Shown: piece by piece, positions 9,239-18,489 of the stretch
How the letters are laid out: each line of letters begins with the position of its first letter
How positions within the stretch are numbered: the stretch's first letter is position 1
NCBI RefSeq assembly: GCF_001440345.1
Contig: NZ_LJYX01000002.1
Location: forward strand, 62,001-126,000
Reading direction: 5' to 3'
DNA from: Colwellia sp. TT2012
Lineage (GTDB): Bacteria > Pseudomonadota > Gammaproteobacteria > Enterobacterales > Alteromonadaceae
Length of the DNA stretch: 64,000 bases
Notes under the pieces: model-generated
The model's input: only the letters and a program-made list of their open reading frames with translations
What the model was told of the DNA's origin: nothing
Databases searched by the model: none
Translations under genes and position numbers: made by a program

Positions 9239-10486
9239 ATGCTTTTAGTACAATGTAAAAATTATTTATGCTTTGTTTTTTTTGCTCTTGCCTTTCATGC
9301 CGCAGCAAATGAAGCTGGTAATGACAAATTACAATTTAGTGGCTTTGCTACGCTCGGAGCTGTTTATTCTGACTCTGATCACCATGGCTATCGAAAAAAT
9401 GTCGGCTCAGACAATGCTGTTTATTCAGGTGATATTGATTTTAAGCAGCACTCTTTGCTTGGTTTGCAAGCAAACTGGAATATTTCGTCAAGTTTTGATG
9501 TTGTATATCAAGGTGTGCTCAGAGATTTAGTTAAACCCTCATTTGATAGGTATACCACGCTGGCTTTTTTACGTTATGAAGTGAATGCCAATTGGAGTGT
9601 TAGACTTGGCCGGACAGCACCGGATATTTTTTTACTGACCGAATACCGTGATGTCGACTTCTCTTATATTTGGGCCACTGCTCCTAATGAAGTCTACGGT
9701 ATTATCCCTTATCGCAGTATTGATGGGCTTGATGTTACCTATAGCCAAAGAGCTTTAGGTGGGGTCTTTACCACAAAGCTATTTACCGGTGCAAGTGAAG
9801 CTGAAATTTCTGCAAATTCAGTCGTTGAAGAGATTAAAATTGAGGATATTATCGGCATTTCGCTCTCATTTGATCACTTTAACTGGATAGTACATGCAAA
9901 ACATAGCCAAGTTAATATTGCCAATGAACCTAAAATTAACGCTTTGTTAGCGGCGAGCATTAGTCAAATCCCCGATTTTTTATGGCCTAATTCAGATGTA
10001 TTTGCTCAGTCAATACTGATGGAGGGGCAAGAGGTAAACTATTCATCAATCAGTGGTCAATATCAGTGGCAACATTGGTTGGCATCAGCCGAGTTGTCAC
10101 ATATTAACTCAGCAAGTGAAGTCATTCCGAAAGTAATCAGCGGTTATGTGGCCCTATCATACCAATTAGAGGCTCACCAATTTTATAGTATTTATGCTGC
10201 TACTGACTCTAACAATTATATTTTTTCTGAGTCCGGAGTCAATGAACAGGCACTAGAAGAAATTATTCATGGCACTACGTCAATGATGAATTTCTATGCT
10301 AGCAACCAGCAAACAATATCCTTAGGTTGGCGTTGGGATATTAGCAGTTATATGGCCTCATCGTTACAATGGAATTACACTCGTATAGATGACGGTGGTG
10401 GTACCTTGTGGCTAAATGAAGCGGCTCACCATAATGTAGCAGAAGATATTAATACCGTTTTACTGACTTTGAGTTTGGTTTTCTGA
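9239..10486 (+). CDS. Outer-membrane channel (porin-like beta-barrel)
   Basis: About 415 residues with an N-terminal hydrophobic signal (CFVFFALAFHAAA), then alternating amphipathic strands and a C-terminal phenylalanine (LSLVF), the signature of outer-membrane barrels. The start of the mature part, KLQFSGFATLGAVYSDSD, is typical of porin-like proteins. I take ATG 9239; the frame is open a little further up to 9224. The stop overlaps the next start by one base, so it is translationally coupled to a periplasmic PstS-like protein and two c-di-GMP proteins. It may admit the ligand they sense; that is inference. Confidence 0.7.
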   Translation: MLLVQCKNYLCFVFFALAFHAAANEAGNDKLQFSGFATLGAVYSDSDHHGYRKNVGSDNAVYSGDIDFKQHSLLGLQANWNISSSFDVVYQGVLRDLVKPSFDRYTTLAFLRYEVNANWSVRLGRTAPDIFLLTEYRDVDFSYIWATAPNEVYGIIPYRSIDGLDVTYSQRALGGVFTTKLFTGASEAEISANSVVEEIKIEDIIGISLSFDHFNWIVHAKHSQVNIANEPKINALLAASISQIPDFLWPNSDVFAQSILMEGQEVNYSSISGQYQWQHWLASAELSHINSASEVIPKVISGYVALSYQLEAHQFYSIYAATDSNNYIFSESGVNEQALEEIIHGTTSMMNFYASNQQTISLGWRWDISSYMASSLQWNYTRIDDGGGTLWLNEAAHHNVAEDINTVLLTLSLVF

Positions 10487-10920
10487 TGAATAAACTCCCT
10501 CAAACTATCATCATATTAATGCTGGCACTATTGAGTGTGATAGTTCAGGCACAAGAACCTATTGCTGTGGTGGTTAACAAGATCAATCCTGTTGATGAAT
10601 TATCCCGCTCTGAACTGATTGATTTATTTATGGGGAAATATGTGGCCTTTCCTAATGATAGTAAGGCTATCCCGGTTGAGCTTAAGGGCGATCATGCGAT
10701 CAAAGTTAAGTTTTATAAAAATCTTGTTGGTATGCCTTTATCTCGCGTTAACGCCTATTGGTCTAGATTACGTTTTACTGGTAGAAAGCGCGCCGCGGTA
10801 TTTCAGTCAAATGAAGATGACCTCATTGCTTTTATTATAGCGAATGAACAAGCGATTGGTTATGTACCGCAGTCACTTATCACAGATGATTTAAAGGTGG
10901 TTTATATTTTAAATGAATAA
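10486..10920 (+). CDS. Small periplasmic PstS-like (phosphate-binding-like) protein
   Basis: The 144 residues begin with a signal peptide (ILMLALLSVIVQAQ) and continue with a compact fragment of the periplasmic-binding-protein fold: VVVNKINPVDELSRSELIDLFMGK, then VNAYWSRLRFTGRKR, and AFIIANEQAIGYVP. These are the hallmarks of short PstS-like proteins, about half the size of true PstS. It overlaps the channel gene by one base and the diguanylate cyclase gene by eight, so the three are co-translated. It could present a ligand to the cyclase's periplasmic domain. No phosphate transporter genes are near. Confidence 0.75.
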   Translation: MNKLPQTIIILMLALLSVIVQAQEPIAVVVNKINPVDELSRSELIDLFMGKYVAFPNDSKAIPVELKGDHAIKVKFYKNLVGMPLSRVNAYWSRLRFTGRKRAAVFQSNEDDLIAFIIANEQAIGYVPQSLITDDLKVVYILNE

Positions 10921-12508
10921 ATCGGGCTTAGTTATTCGATTGGCAGTCGTTATTGTCTTTACAGCCGTTATTGTTGGGTTTATTACTACCCAGCTTTTCT
11001 ATCGTTATACCTTTCTTAACGAGCAACGACTGGGAGAACAAAGTATTAAGCAATTGTATAACACGGTTTCCCCGACGGCCTCTATTGCCAGTTATTTAGG
11101 TGATGAAGAACTAGCGAAAGAGGTTATTAATGGCTTGATTAGTAATGATCTTATCACTGCTGCCGCGATTAAAACCGATGTGCTTATGGTGAAAAGTGAT
11201 AACTATCAAGAGTCGGCAGCTATGCTTAAATTTATCTTGTTTTCGCCTTTTCAACCAGAACGCAGTGTCGGCGTACTTTTTGTCAAAGCAAATGAAAAAT
11301 ACCTCGTTGAAAAAGCCAATAATATAAGTGCTACTAATACTATAGTGGTCGCGGTTGAAGCCTTAATTATCACTATTATTTCAATTTTTGTTACTTATTA
11401 TGTTATTACCCGCCCTATTTTAAATATTAGCAAAGCATTGCATGTCATCAGCCCAGGAACGCGAGAACGAATAAATAAACCTTTATCACATCAAAAGAGT
11501 GAAATAGGTCAATTAGCGGATGATGTAAATAGTTTATTAGCAAAAGCCGAGCAACAAATGCTTAGAGAAAAAAGCCTTAGAAATGAAGTACAAGTCTTAG
11601 AGTCAAGATTTAGAATGCTATTTGAAAATGCAACTTCAGCAATAGTGTTGGTTGAGCCGCAGGGAGACATTCTACTTTATAATCAAACATTTGAACAGCT
11701 GATTGAAAAGCTTAAACTGCCATTGAAAAAGAATTATGGTAACTATTTGCAAGATCTTTTTATCATGAAAAAAGATCTGCATGAACAGATTCGTATTGCT
11801 TTTACTAATGATGAGTCAGCCGTGGCAGAGCTAGAATTAATATCGTATCAAGAAGAAAAAATTTGGGTACAAATAGTGGTGACTCAGCTAATAACCGATG
11901 ACTTTCAAGAAAACTATCAAATCACCTTACATGACATTTCCAAGCGTAAACAACAAATATCATTACTTGCTCAAAAAGCCAATTATGATAGCTTAACCAA
12001 GTTACTTAATCGCCAAGCGGCAGAGCAGCATTTAAAACAACTAATATTCTCTAGAGTACCTTTCGCGCTGATAATGATGGACTTGAATGATTTTAAACCG
12101 ATAAATGATATCTTTGGCCATGATGCGGGTGATGAAGTACTGATTCATGTTGCAGGTAAGTTAATGAAAAGCCTGAGAAAAGACGACATCCTATCACGCT
12201 GGGGCGGCGATGAGTTTGTAATTATTTTGCCTAATGCTCTTCAAAAAGAGGTGACTAATGTCTGTGAGAAATTGGTTGCACAGTTGAGTAAACCTTATCA
12301 TTTATCCCAGTACAATAAGAGTGTTTGTGTTACAGCAAGTATGGGGGTTAGTTTTTATCCAGACGATAAATTGGAGTTATTAGAGCTCATTAGAGCGGCA
12401 GATAAAGCCATGTATCAAGTAAAAAAAGAAAAATCGATCAACAAAGAGCTGTATTTAGCCTTTAGTAGTGATCTTGCTAAGCAAGCCAATGATGGCACGT
12501 CAGCATAA
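10913..12508 (+). CDS. Membrane diguanylate cyclase (periplasmic sensor, HAMP, PAS, GGDEF)
   Basis: A first membrane helix at about 7-30, a periplasmic domain of about 110 residues, a second helix at about 142-165, a HAMP linker, a PAS domain at about 230-345 (FRMLFENATSAIVLVE) and a GGDEF domain from about 355. The active site is intact (RWGGDEF, motif 431-435), and an RxxD inhibitory site (R422-D425) sits five residues before it, so product inhibition is expected. It should convert two GTP to c-di-GMP. It overlaps the PstS-like gene and, by one base, the GGDEF-EAL gene that follows. Confidence 0.9.
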   Translation: MNKSGLVIRLAVVIVFTAVIVGFITTQLFYRYTFLNEQRLGEQSIKQLYNTVSPTASIASYLGDEELAKEVINGLISNDLITAAAIKTDVLMVKSDNYQESAAMLKFILFSPFQPERSVGVLFVKANEKYLVEKANNISATNTIVVAVEALIITIISIFVTYYVITRPILNISKALHVISPGTRERINKPLSHQKSEIGQLADDVNSLLAKAEQQMLREKSLRNEVQVLESRFRMLFENATSAIVLVEPQGDILLYNQTFEQLIEKLKLPLKKNYGNYLQDLFIMKKDLHEQIRIAFTNDESAVAELELISYQEEKIWVQIVVTQLITDDFQENYQITLHDISKRKQQISLLAQKANYDSLTKLLNRQAAEQHLKQLIFSRVPFALIMMDLNDFKPINDIFGHDAGDEVLIHVAGKLMKSLRKDDILSRWGGDEFVIILPNALQKEVTNVCEKLVAQLSKPYHLSQYNKSVCVTASMGVSFYPDDKLELLELIRAADKAMYQVKKEKSINKELYLAFSSDLAKQANDGTSA

Positions 12509-14415
12509 TGGCAGTAACTGGGCGTTCTTCAATAATACTATTTTCACAACAGGCAAAAGTTCATCGACTTAAATTAACGCTGAAAATTTTGCTGACTATT
12601 TTTATGCTGCTATTGCTTAGCGAACTATTTTTTAATGGTCAATCGGTGTTAGCTTTTGCCATGTTTTCATCGATTAGCCTGTTAGTGGTGTTTTACTATT
12701 GGGCTTCTGCCGATACCTGCAGCGTTATATCTGGCATGGTGTTATGGTCTATTGCCGTATTTATTACTTACGCTTGTTGGCTGGGTGAAGGTATCTTTGA
12801 TGCGGCGGTATTAGCGTTTCCTTGCCTCTTGATGTTAGCTATAGTTCTATCCGGTAAGCTGATTTTTATTTCATTGTTTGTCTATCTTGTAAGTGCTTTA
12901 TGTTTCTTTACTTTGGCCCATAAACAGGGGTTTTTAGTGGCTAGCGGACTGTTTGATACGTTACCCATGTGGGGGCGTGTCTTTAGTTATGTGGTCATGT
13001 TGACCTTCTTTTCGGTCGGGGTTTTTTATATGTTTGCCGATATAAGAAAAAGGTTCAAATACATTTTACAAAAGAATGCTGAGCTTGAATTAGCCATTGC
13101 TCAATTAAGAAAAAGTAGTCGCTTTGATCAACTCACGCAATTACCCAATGAAAATGCTTGTAAAACTGATCTTGCACAAAAGCTCAAGCAACAAAAATCG
13201 TCAGGTCATCTCTTAGCTTTTATTACCTTGAATGTGGGTAATTTACACTTAATTAAGATGAACTATAGCCATAATATCTGTGATGAAACACTTAAACTCC
13301 TGGCAAAAAGATTGCTGTCTTTTGCCAATGACAAGACAGTTGTCTATCGGTTTCAACAAAATGAATTTGTTATTTTAAAACACTCCATTGATTATCGTGG
13401 TATCAGTAAATTTGCGGAGCAAATGCAGCAAGTTTGTTCCCAAAGTTATCATGTCACTGACTTTGAAGTTGCGCTGCAACCTGATATTGGCATTGCTCTT
13501 GCTCCTTTTGATGGTAGTACTATGGCAGAGTTGCGGCATAACTCTCACTTAGCCATGCATGCTAAGGGCGAAGAGGGTAAAGCTGATTTTAGTTTCTTTG
13601 ACCGAGTGATGGCGGTGCAAGAGCAAGAAAAGCTGCAACTAACTAAAGCGTTAAAAAAGGCCATTAGTAATAATGAGTTAGTTGTCCACTTTCAGCCAAA
13701 AATAGACTTAGCTACCGATCAAATAACCGGTGCCGAGGCTTTAGTACGCTGGCTTAGTCCAGAGCATGGCTTAGTACCGCCAACGATCTTTATTCCTTTA
13801 GCGGAGCAATCAGGAGTAATAACTGATATAACTCAATGGGTTATAGAGCAATCAGTTGCCGCGTGCAAGCAATGGCATCAGTTAGGTTTTAATAAGTTAT
13901 CTATTGCGGTGAATTTATCCGCGGAAGATTTTAAACGCGGTAACCTATCAACACATACCCTGAGTGCTCTTACTAAGGTTAACCTAGCGGCACATTTTTT
14001 AGAGCTAGAACTGACTGAATCCATGTTGATGGATGATATCAATTATATTCAAAAACAAATTAATGAGTTGCGCTCTTTTGGTATTTCATTTGCCATTGAT
14101 GATTTTGGTACTGGCTATTCTAATCTAGGTTATTTAACAAAATTTAATGTCTGTACACTTAAGTTAGACCGTTCTTTTGTTAAAAATATCTGTCATTCAA
14201 CTAATGAACTACAGATTGTTAAAGCGATAATAGGCATGAGTAAAAGTTTGAGCATTACCAATGTCGCTGAGGGCATTGAAGATAAAGCAACCGCAGAGTT
14301 ACTGGCAGAACTAGGCTGTGATATGGGCCAGGGTTACTTCTGGTCTGAACCGGTAGTACAGCAAGAATTTATTGCTTTATTAGTAAAAAAACAGCCCCTG
14401 GGTGTTAGCGTTTAA
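12508..14415 (+). CDS. Membrane GGDEF-EAL protein, probably a c-di-GMP phosphodiesterase
   Basis: About six membrane helices occupy the first 180 residues, followed by a degenerate GGDEF domain and a full EAL domain. The cyclase motif reads QQNEF instead of GGDEF, so synthesis is unlikely. The EAL domain keeps GAEALVRW (about 408-415), the NLSAEDF and ELTESML segments, DDFGTGYSNLGYL and KLDRSF, so c-di-GMP hydrolysis is expected. Its start overlaps the cyclase stop by one base: maker and breaker of the same messenger are made together. It converges on the next gene with an 11-base overlap. Confidence 0.88.
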   Translation: MAVTGRSSIILFSQQAKVHRLKLTLKILLTIFMLLLLSELFFNGQSVLAFAMFSSISLLVVFYYWASADTCSVISGMVLWSIAVFITYACWLGEGIFDAAVLAFPCLLMLAIVLSGKLIFISLFVYLVSALCFFTLAHKQGFLVASGLFDTLPMWGRVFSYVVMLTFFSVGVFYMFADIRKRFKYILQKNAELELAIAQLRKSSRFDQLTQLPNENACKTDLAQKLKQQKSSGHLLAFITLNVGNLHLIKMNYSHNICDETLKLLAKRLLSFANDKTVVYRFQQNEFVILKHSIDYRGISKFAEQMQQVCSQSYHVTDFEVALQPDIGIALAPFDGSTMAELRHNSHLAMHAKGEEGKADFSFFDRVMAVQEQEKLQLTKALKKAISNNELVVHFQPKIDLATDQITGAEALVRWLSPEHGLVPPTIFIPLAEQSGVITDITQWVIEQSVAACKQWHQLGFNKLSIAVNLSAEDFKRGNLSTHTLSALTKVNLAAHFLELELTESMLMDDINYIQKQINELRSFGISFAIDDFGTGYSNLGYLTKFNVCTLKLDRSFVKNICHSTNELQIVKAIIGMSKSLSITNVAEGIEDKATAELLAELGCDMGQGYFWSEPVVQQEFIALLVKKQPLGVSV

Positions 14416-15205
14416 TTGGCAGTTTAGCTTGTACCTTCTGCATATGTTCTCGAAAACTCGTATCGAATTTACTTTCCCCACAAGCAAAGTATGAAGTTGT
14501 TGCTTCAATTGGGCTACCGATCATTTGCTCCGTCACCATAGTGCAGCTACCGTTGTCATGTTTAGTAATACGGGTGTTATTAGAAACACTGGTATTTAGC
14601 TTATGTTTTTGATCGCGAGTCAAAGGAACCACAGTATGAGGCACGGGAAAGGGCTCACCATGCATGATGGAAGCGGAACGCTTTTGTGTTAGCTCAGCAA
14701 AAGCTTGTTCTTGTTGCTGATTGGCAAGCTTGTTTCGTAATCGTGTTAAGCGATCATAACTTGAAAAACTGCCTTGGCTTACACTTGGCACTTTATTTTC
14801 AGTTGTCGAAGTTTCATTTTTAACGGCATTAGTAACCTGTGTAGACAAGGTCTTAGTGACCGGTTCTTTAGCTACTAGCGGCTTGGAATTCTTCTGTTCG
14901 GACGCTAAATTTTCTGCTATTAACTTTTTTACGGCAGCCTTTTTCGGCGGCTTTATTTTAGTAACAATGTTATCAGTGGAGTCTTTGCTTACTACGTTTT
15001 TTTTAGTGGTAACTGTCTTAGCTTTGTTTAGCTTGGGTTTGAATACCTTGGGGGCAGTGTACAAAAAACTTTTGATAACGGTGACCTTAGGCTTATTTTT
15101 CTTGATAGCTTTAGGTTGTTTATTTGCACTATAGATTAATGCCAATAACACTAATACATGCAGTAGTACTGATATCACAATGGCAGTGTAAGATCCCTTT
15201 ATCAC
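14405..15205 (-). CDS. Membrane-anchored Lys/Pro-rich protein of unknown function
   Basis: The 266 residues contain one N-terminal membrane helix (TAIVISVLLHVLVLLALIY), a Lys/Pro-rich stretch to about 120 that could span the periplasm as in TonB, and a C-terminal domain with two cysteines (NGSCTMVTE and SYFACGES). The layout is TonB-like, but I do not see the TonB C-terminal YP motif and there are no exbB/exbD neighbours. It lies downstream of plsB on the same strand, separated by a terminator. Function unknown. Confidence 0.6.
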   Translation of the reverse strand: MIKGSYTAIVISVLLHVLVLLALIYSANKQPKAIKKNKPKVTVIKSFLYTAPKVFKPKLNKAKTVTTKKNVVSKDSTDNIVTKIKPPKKAAVKKLIAENLASEQKNSKPLVAKEPVTKTLSTQVTNAVKNETSTTENKVPSVSQGSFSSYDRLTRLRNKLANQQQEQAFAELTQKRSASIMHGEPFPVPHTVVPLTRDQKHKLNTSVSNNTRITKHDNGSCTMVTEQMIGSPIEATTSYFACGESKFDTSFREHMQKVQAKLPIKR

Positions 15206-15253
15206 AGAATATTCAGTACTTTTGTTGGTAATTGGTAAGCCTATAGACTAAAC

Positions 15254-15287
15254 AAAACACCGTAAGTTCAAAATAGTACGGTGTTTT
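15254..15287 (-). terminator. Terminator after plsB
   Basis: AAAACACCGTA and TACGGTGTTTT form an 11-bp stem, followed on the minus strand by a T-rich tail. It lies 26 bases past the plsB stop and separates it from the Lys/Pro-rich gene. Confidence 0.75.
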
Positions 15288-15313
15288 TCGAGTAGTGTTT
15301 AATGATGTAAGTT

Positions 15314-17749
15314 TTAGCGGGCGATACTTTGTAATACTTCAATATCGACCAAGTTAATGACGGTGGCTTTTATTTCAGCCATGCTACTACTGGCGATCAG
15401 TAAACCATCATCATTTATTTCAATATAGCCTTGCTGACGGATACTGGCGATTAACGTTGATTGAGCACGTTTGTCGGTAAACTCTGGGGCATTAATATTA
15501 TTTAATACCGATAAACGCTTGGCAATAGCCACTACTTTACTTTCTAAATCACGTTTACTTAAAGGCCCTAAACGACTGGTTAATGACGTGATAATCGCTA
15601 GGCGCTGTAAGCTTTCATCAACACACTCTGCCATGGCGTGAACTTGGCTTAGGAGCACCATATCGTCAGTCAGTGACCAAAAACCAGCTTTACTTAATTT
15701 TGTAATATCCTTTGCTTGTAATGTGGCTAATATTTGATGAGTTTGTTTAGCGACCTGTTCGCTATCTTGGTATAAAAATAAATCTTCTTTGAGCAAGGCC
15801 ATTAATGTTTGTACTTTGGCAACTAATTCGTCTTGATTAATTTTGTTATGTCTATCGAGCAAACGACAAATAAGTGCCGGCAGCACAAAAGTATGCAAAA
15901 TATTATTGCGGTAATAGCGCATTTCAAGCTTGGCGGTATCAGAAAGTGAGACCAAGCTACCAAAGCTATCTTCAGTGATAGTCACTTTATTCAGTGAAAT
16001 AACATGTGTCAGTAACTGGGCACCTGTTTCTTCTGGAATGGTCAGTTGCTCACTAAAAGGCGCTTGGCGTTGTAAATTCAAGAAAAAATCGAGTTGTGTT
16101 TGTAATTCTATTTTAGATAACGCTTTGTTTTTACTAGCATGTAAAATCAACGCGGTTAAAGCTACCCCGTTCAATGCGGCACTTTTATTGATGTTTTCCA
16201 TGACTTTATTCGCAAGTATATTGACCGTCGGCGTTAACCACGTTGGTTTTTGTGGCGCAATAGGATCTATGGCATCTTTCCAGTCGGGAACTTGTTTATT
16301 TAAAAATTCGTTGATATTTATCGGCTCACCAAAGTTTACATAACCATTGCCATAGTTACGTAAGCTCTTAATGGCTTTTAGCACGCCAAACATCGATTCA
16401 CCTTTTTTCTCGCCACCACTTAATTCTTTATGGTAAGTGCCTACTTCCATAACGTGCTCATAGCCTAAGTAAACAGGCACTAAAGTGAGCGGTCTATCAA
16501 TGCCACGCAGTAAACTTTGAATAGTCATCGCTAGCATGCCGGTTTTCGGTGCTAACAATCTACCTGTGCGGCTTCTGCCACCTTCAGTGTAGTATTTAAC
16601 GCTATAGCCACGTTCAAATAAAAGTCCTAAATATTCGCGGAAAATAGTCGAATATAAACGGTTGCCACCAAAGCTACGCCGAATAAAAAAGGCGCCGCCT
16701 TTTCTAAATACGGTACCTGCGGGCCAAAAATTTAAGTTAATGCCTGCGGCAATGCGTGGCATGACTAAGCCTTCTTGCAATATGACATAAGAAAGCAATA
16801 AGTAATCCATATGGCTACGATGGCATGGTACATAAATTATTTCATGGCCATCTTGTGCCAATTTACGTAATACCTTGGCATTACTGACGTTAATGGCGCT
16901 GTATAATCTCGCCCATAACCAATGCAAAATAATCTCACCAAAACGTACCCAAGAAACACTGTAGTCACCAGCAATCTCATTCATTATGGCTAGCGCTTGT
17001 TTTTTAACGTCTGCTTCCGGTATTTTTTTACTTTTCGCTTCGTCACTGATGATGCGCTTTATTGAAGGATTGGCAAACAAGGCAGTAAACATTTGCTTGC
17101 GATGCATTAATCTTGGGCCTTTAGCGGCAATGGTTTGACGATGAAAATGAAAACGAGCAACGCGTAAAAATTTATGAGTGGCAACTTCATCGCTACCGTG
17201 GTTGTTAGTGATATCTCTAAAAGAAAAAGCTTCGCTAAAACGTACTAAGGTATCGCGACCTAAAAAGAGTACGATAAAAAATTTACGTAACCAATTTGGT
17301 GACTCTTGATCCGCAATCAGCGTGCCGATATTAAGGTTTTTACGCTCTTTGGTTGGTGTCCGGCCCCATATTAAATTGACTGGAATTAATTTTGCATCGA
17401 GACTTTCATCAAGTGCATGTAGCTTTAAAAGCTCTAAACCTTGACTGCTTGCCGCTGTTTCACTGGTTTTACACCATGAAAAAATGGGGGTTGGTTTGGC
17501 TAAACATAAGGTGCGATTAAACGTTTTTCCGTTAATGCTAACTTGGCCAAGAGGGTCGGGAAGGTTTTGCTTTTTACAAGCACTTTGCAGGGTCAGTAAG
17601 TCGGAAGCGGATTGATGACGAACAATATAAAAAATAGGTTTATTTAGCGGTTCGGTCGCACTTTGACTGTCGTTGATGATTTTACAGCGAACCAGTAATT
17701 TAAGAGGAAAATTCAAGAAAAAATAAAAAAAAGAACGTAAGGCTAACAT
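15314..17749 (-). CDS. plsB: Glycerol-3-phosphate 1-O-acyltransferase
   Basis: The membrane-associated enzyme that puts the first acyl chain on glycerol-3-phosphate in phospholipid synthesis. The 811 residues match the usual length of about 800-810. The catalytic acyltransferase motif is CHRSHMDYLLLS (H310, D315), followed by RIAAGINLNFWPAG, FFIRRSFGGNRLY, the YYTEGGRSRTGR phosphate-binding segment and the LVPVYLGYEHV motif. Uncertainty is small. Confidence 0.97.
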   Translation of the reverse strand: MLALRSFFYFFLNFPLKLLVRCKIINDSQSATEPLNKPIFYIVRHQSASDLLTLQSACKKQNLPDPLGQVSINGKTFNRTLCLAKPTPIFSWCKTSETAASSQGLELLKLHALDESLDAKLIPVNLIWGRTPTKERKNLNIGTLIADQESPNWLRKFFIVLFLGRDTLVRFSEAFSFRDITNNHGSDEVATHKFLRVARFHFHRQTIAAKGPRLMHRKQMFTALFANPSIKRIISDEAKSKKIPEADVKKQALAIMNEIAGDYSVSWVRFGEIILHWLWARLYSAINVSNAKVLRKLAQDGHEIIYVPCHRSHMDYLLLSYVILQEGLVMPRIAAGINLNFWPAGTVFRKGGAFFIRRSFGGNRLYSTIFREYLGLLFERGYSVKYYTEGGRSRTGRLLAPKTGMLAMTIQSLLRGIDRPLTLVPVYLGYEHVMEVGTYHKELSGGEKKGESMFGVLKAIKSLRNYGNGYVNFGEPININEFLNKQVPDWKDAIDPIAPQKPTWLTPTVNILANKVMENINKSAALNGVALTALILHASKNKALSKIELQTQLDFFLNLQRQAPFSEQLTIPEETGAQLLTHVISLNKVTITEDSFGSLVSLSDTAKLEMRYYRNNILHTFVLPALICRLLDRHNKINQDELVAKVQTLMALLKEDLFLYQDSEQVAKQTHQILATLQAKDITKLSKAGFWSLTDDMVLLSQVHAMAECVDESLQRLAIITSLTSRLGPLSKRDLESKVVAIAKRLSVLNNINAPEFTDKRAQSTLIASIRQQGYIEINDDGLLIASSSMAEIKATVINLVDIEVLQSIAR

Positions 17750-17985
17750 GTTGTCTTGCTCGGATTAGTCATTAACTGCTATAAAAAAGGATTTTAACAT
17801 CATTAATTAATATTGTCTTGGTTTGTAGCTAATGGTTATTCAGGAGGCTAGACTCATTTTTTTGCTGCTAATTCATCCATGCCTTGCAAAGTATTCCCTT
17901 CTTTATGCACAATGGTATAAAGTGGTCGCACACTAGCTCATCGCGTTTAATCAGATAAAAAGACCTTTAATTTCAGGAGAACACC

Positions 17986-18459
17986 TTGAAAAAAATAGCT
18001 GTATTTGTCGATGTACAAAACATTTATTACACCACCAGAGATGTATTTTCTAAGCAATTTAACTACCGTTTATTGTGGCAAGAGTTGATGGCGCAAGGTG
18101 ATATTACTATTGCCAATGCTTATGCCATTCAACGCAGTGATGATCAACAGCATAAATTTCAAAAAGCGCTGAAGCACATTGGTTTTGAGGTCAAACTAAA
18201 GCCTTATATCCAACGTCGTGATGGTTCTGCCAAAGGTGATTGGGATGTGGGCATAACCATAGATATCATGGAAGCTGCTGCTGACGTTGATACCGTTATA
18301 TTACTTTCCGGCGATGGTGATTTTGATGTGCTGCTGCGTAAAGTTCGTGAAAAATATGGGGTTACTACAGAAGTTTATAGTGTTGCCAGCTTAACGGCAA
18401 AATCCTTAGTGGATGCTGCTGATGTGCACCATAAAATTGAACAGAGTTTATTGTTGTAG
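17986..18459 (+). CDS. NYN-domain protein (LabA/DUF88 family, PIN-like nuclease fold)
   Basis: The 157 residues are a single NYN domain: the first acidic strand AVFVDVQNIYY (D9, N12), the GDWDVGITIDIM segment and LLSGDGDFDVLLRKVREKYG carry the conserved aspartates of the metal site. Relatives are predicted RNA-processing nucleases; the bacterial LabA-type role is mostly unknown. The start is TTG, chosen because AGGAG lies about eight bases before it and the fold begins at once. It stands alone, convergent with the TVP38-type gene. Confidence 0.85.
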   Translation: MKKIAVFVDVQNIYYTTRDVFSKQFNYRLLWQELMAQGDITIANAYAIQRSDDQQHKFQKALKHIGFEVKLKPYIQRRDGSAKGDWDVGITIDIMEAAADVDTVILLSGDGDFDVLLRKVREKYGVTTEVYSVASLTAKSLVDAADVHHKIEQSLLL

Positions 18460-18489
18460 TGTTAGACAGAAGATAGGAAGTTGTTAATA

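Noticed and set aside
14405-15205. TonB energy-transducing protein
   Set aside because: One helix and a Lys/Pro-rich span fit, but the C-terminal TonB domain and exbB/exbD neighbours are missing.
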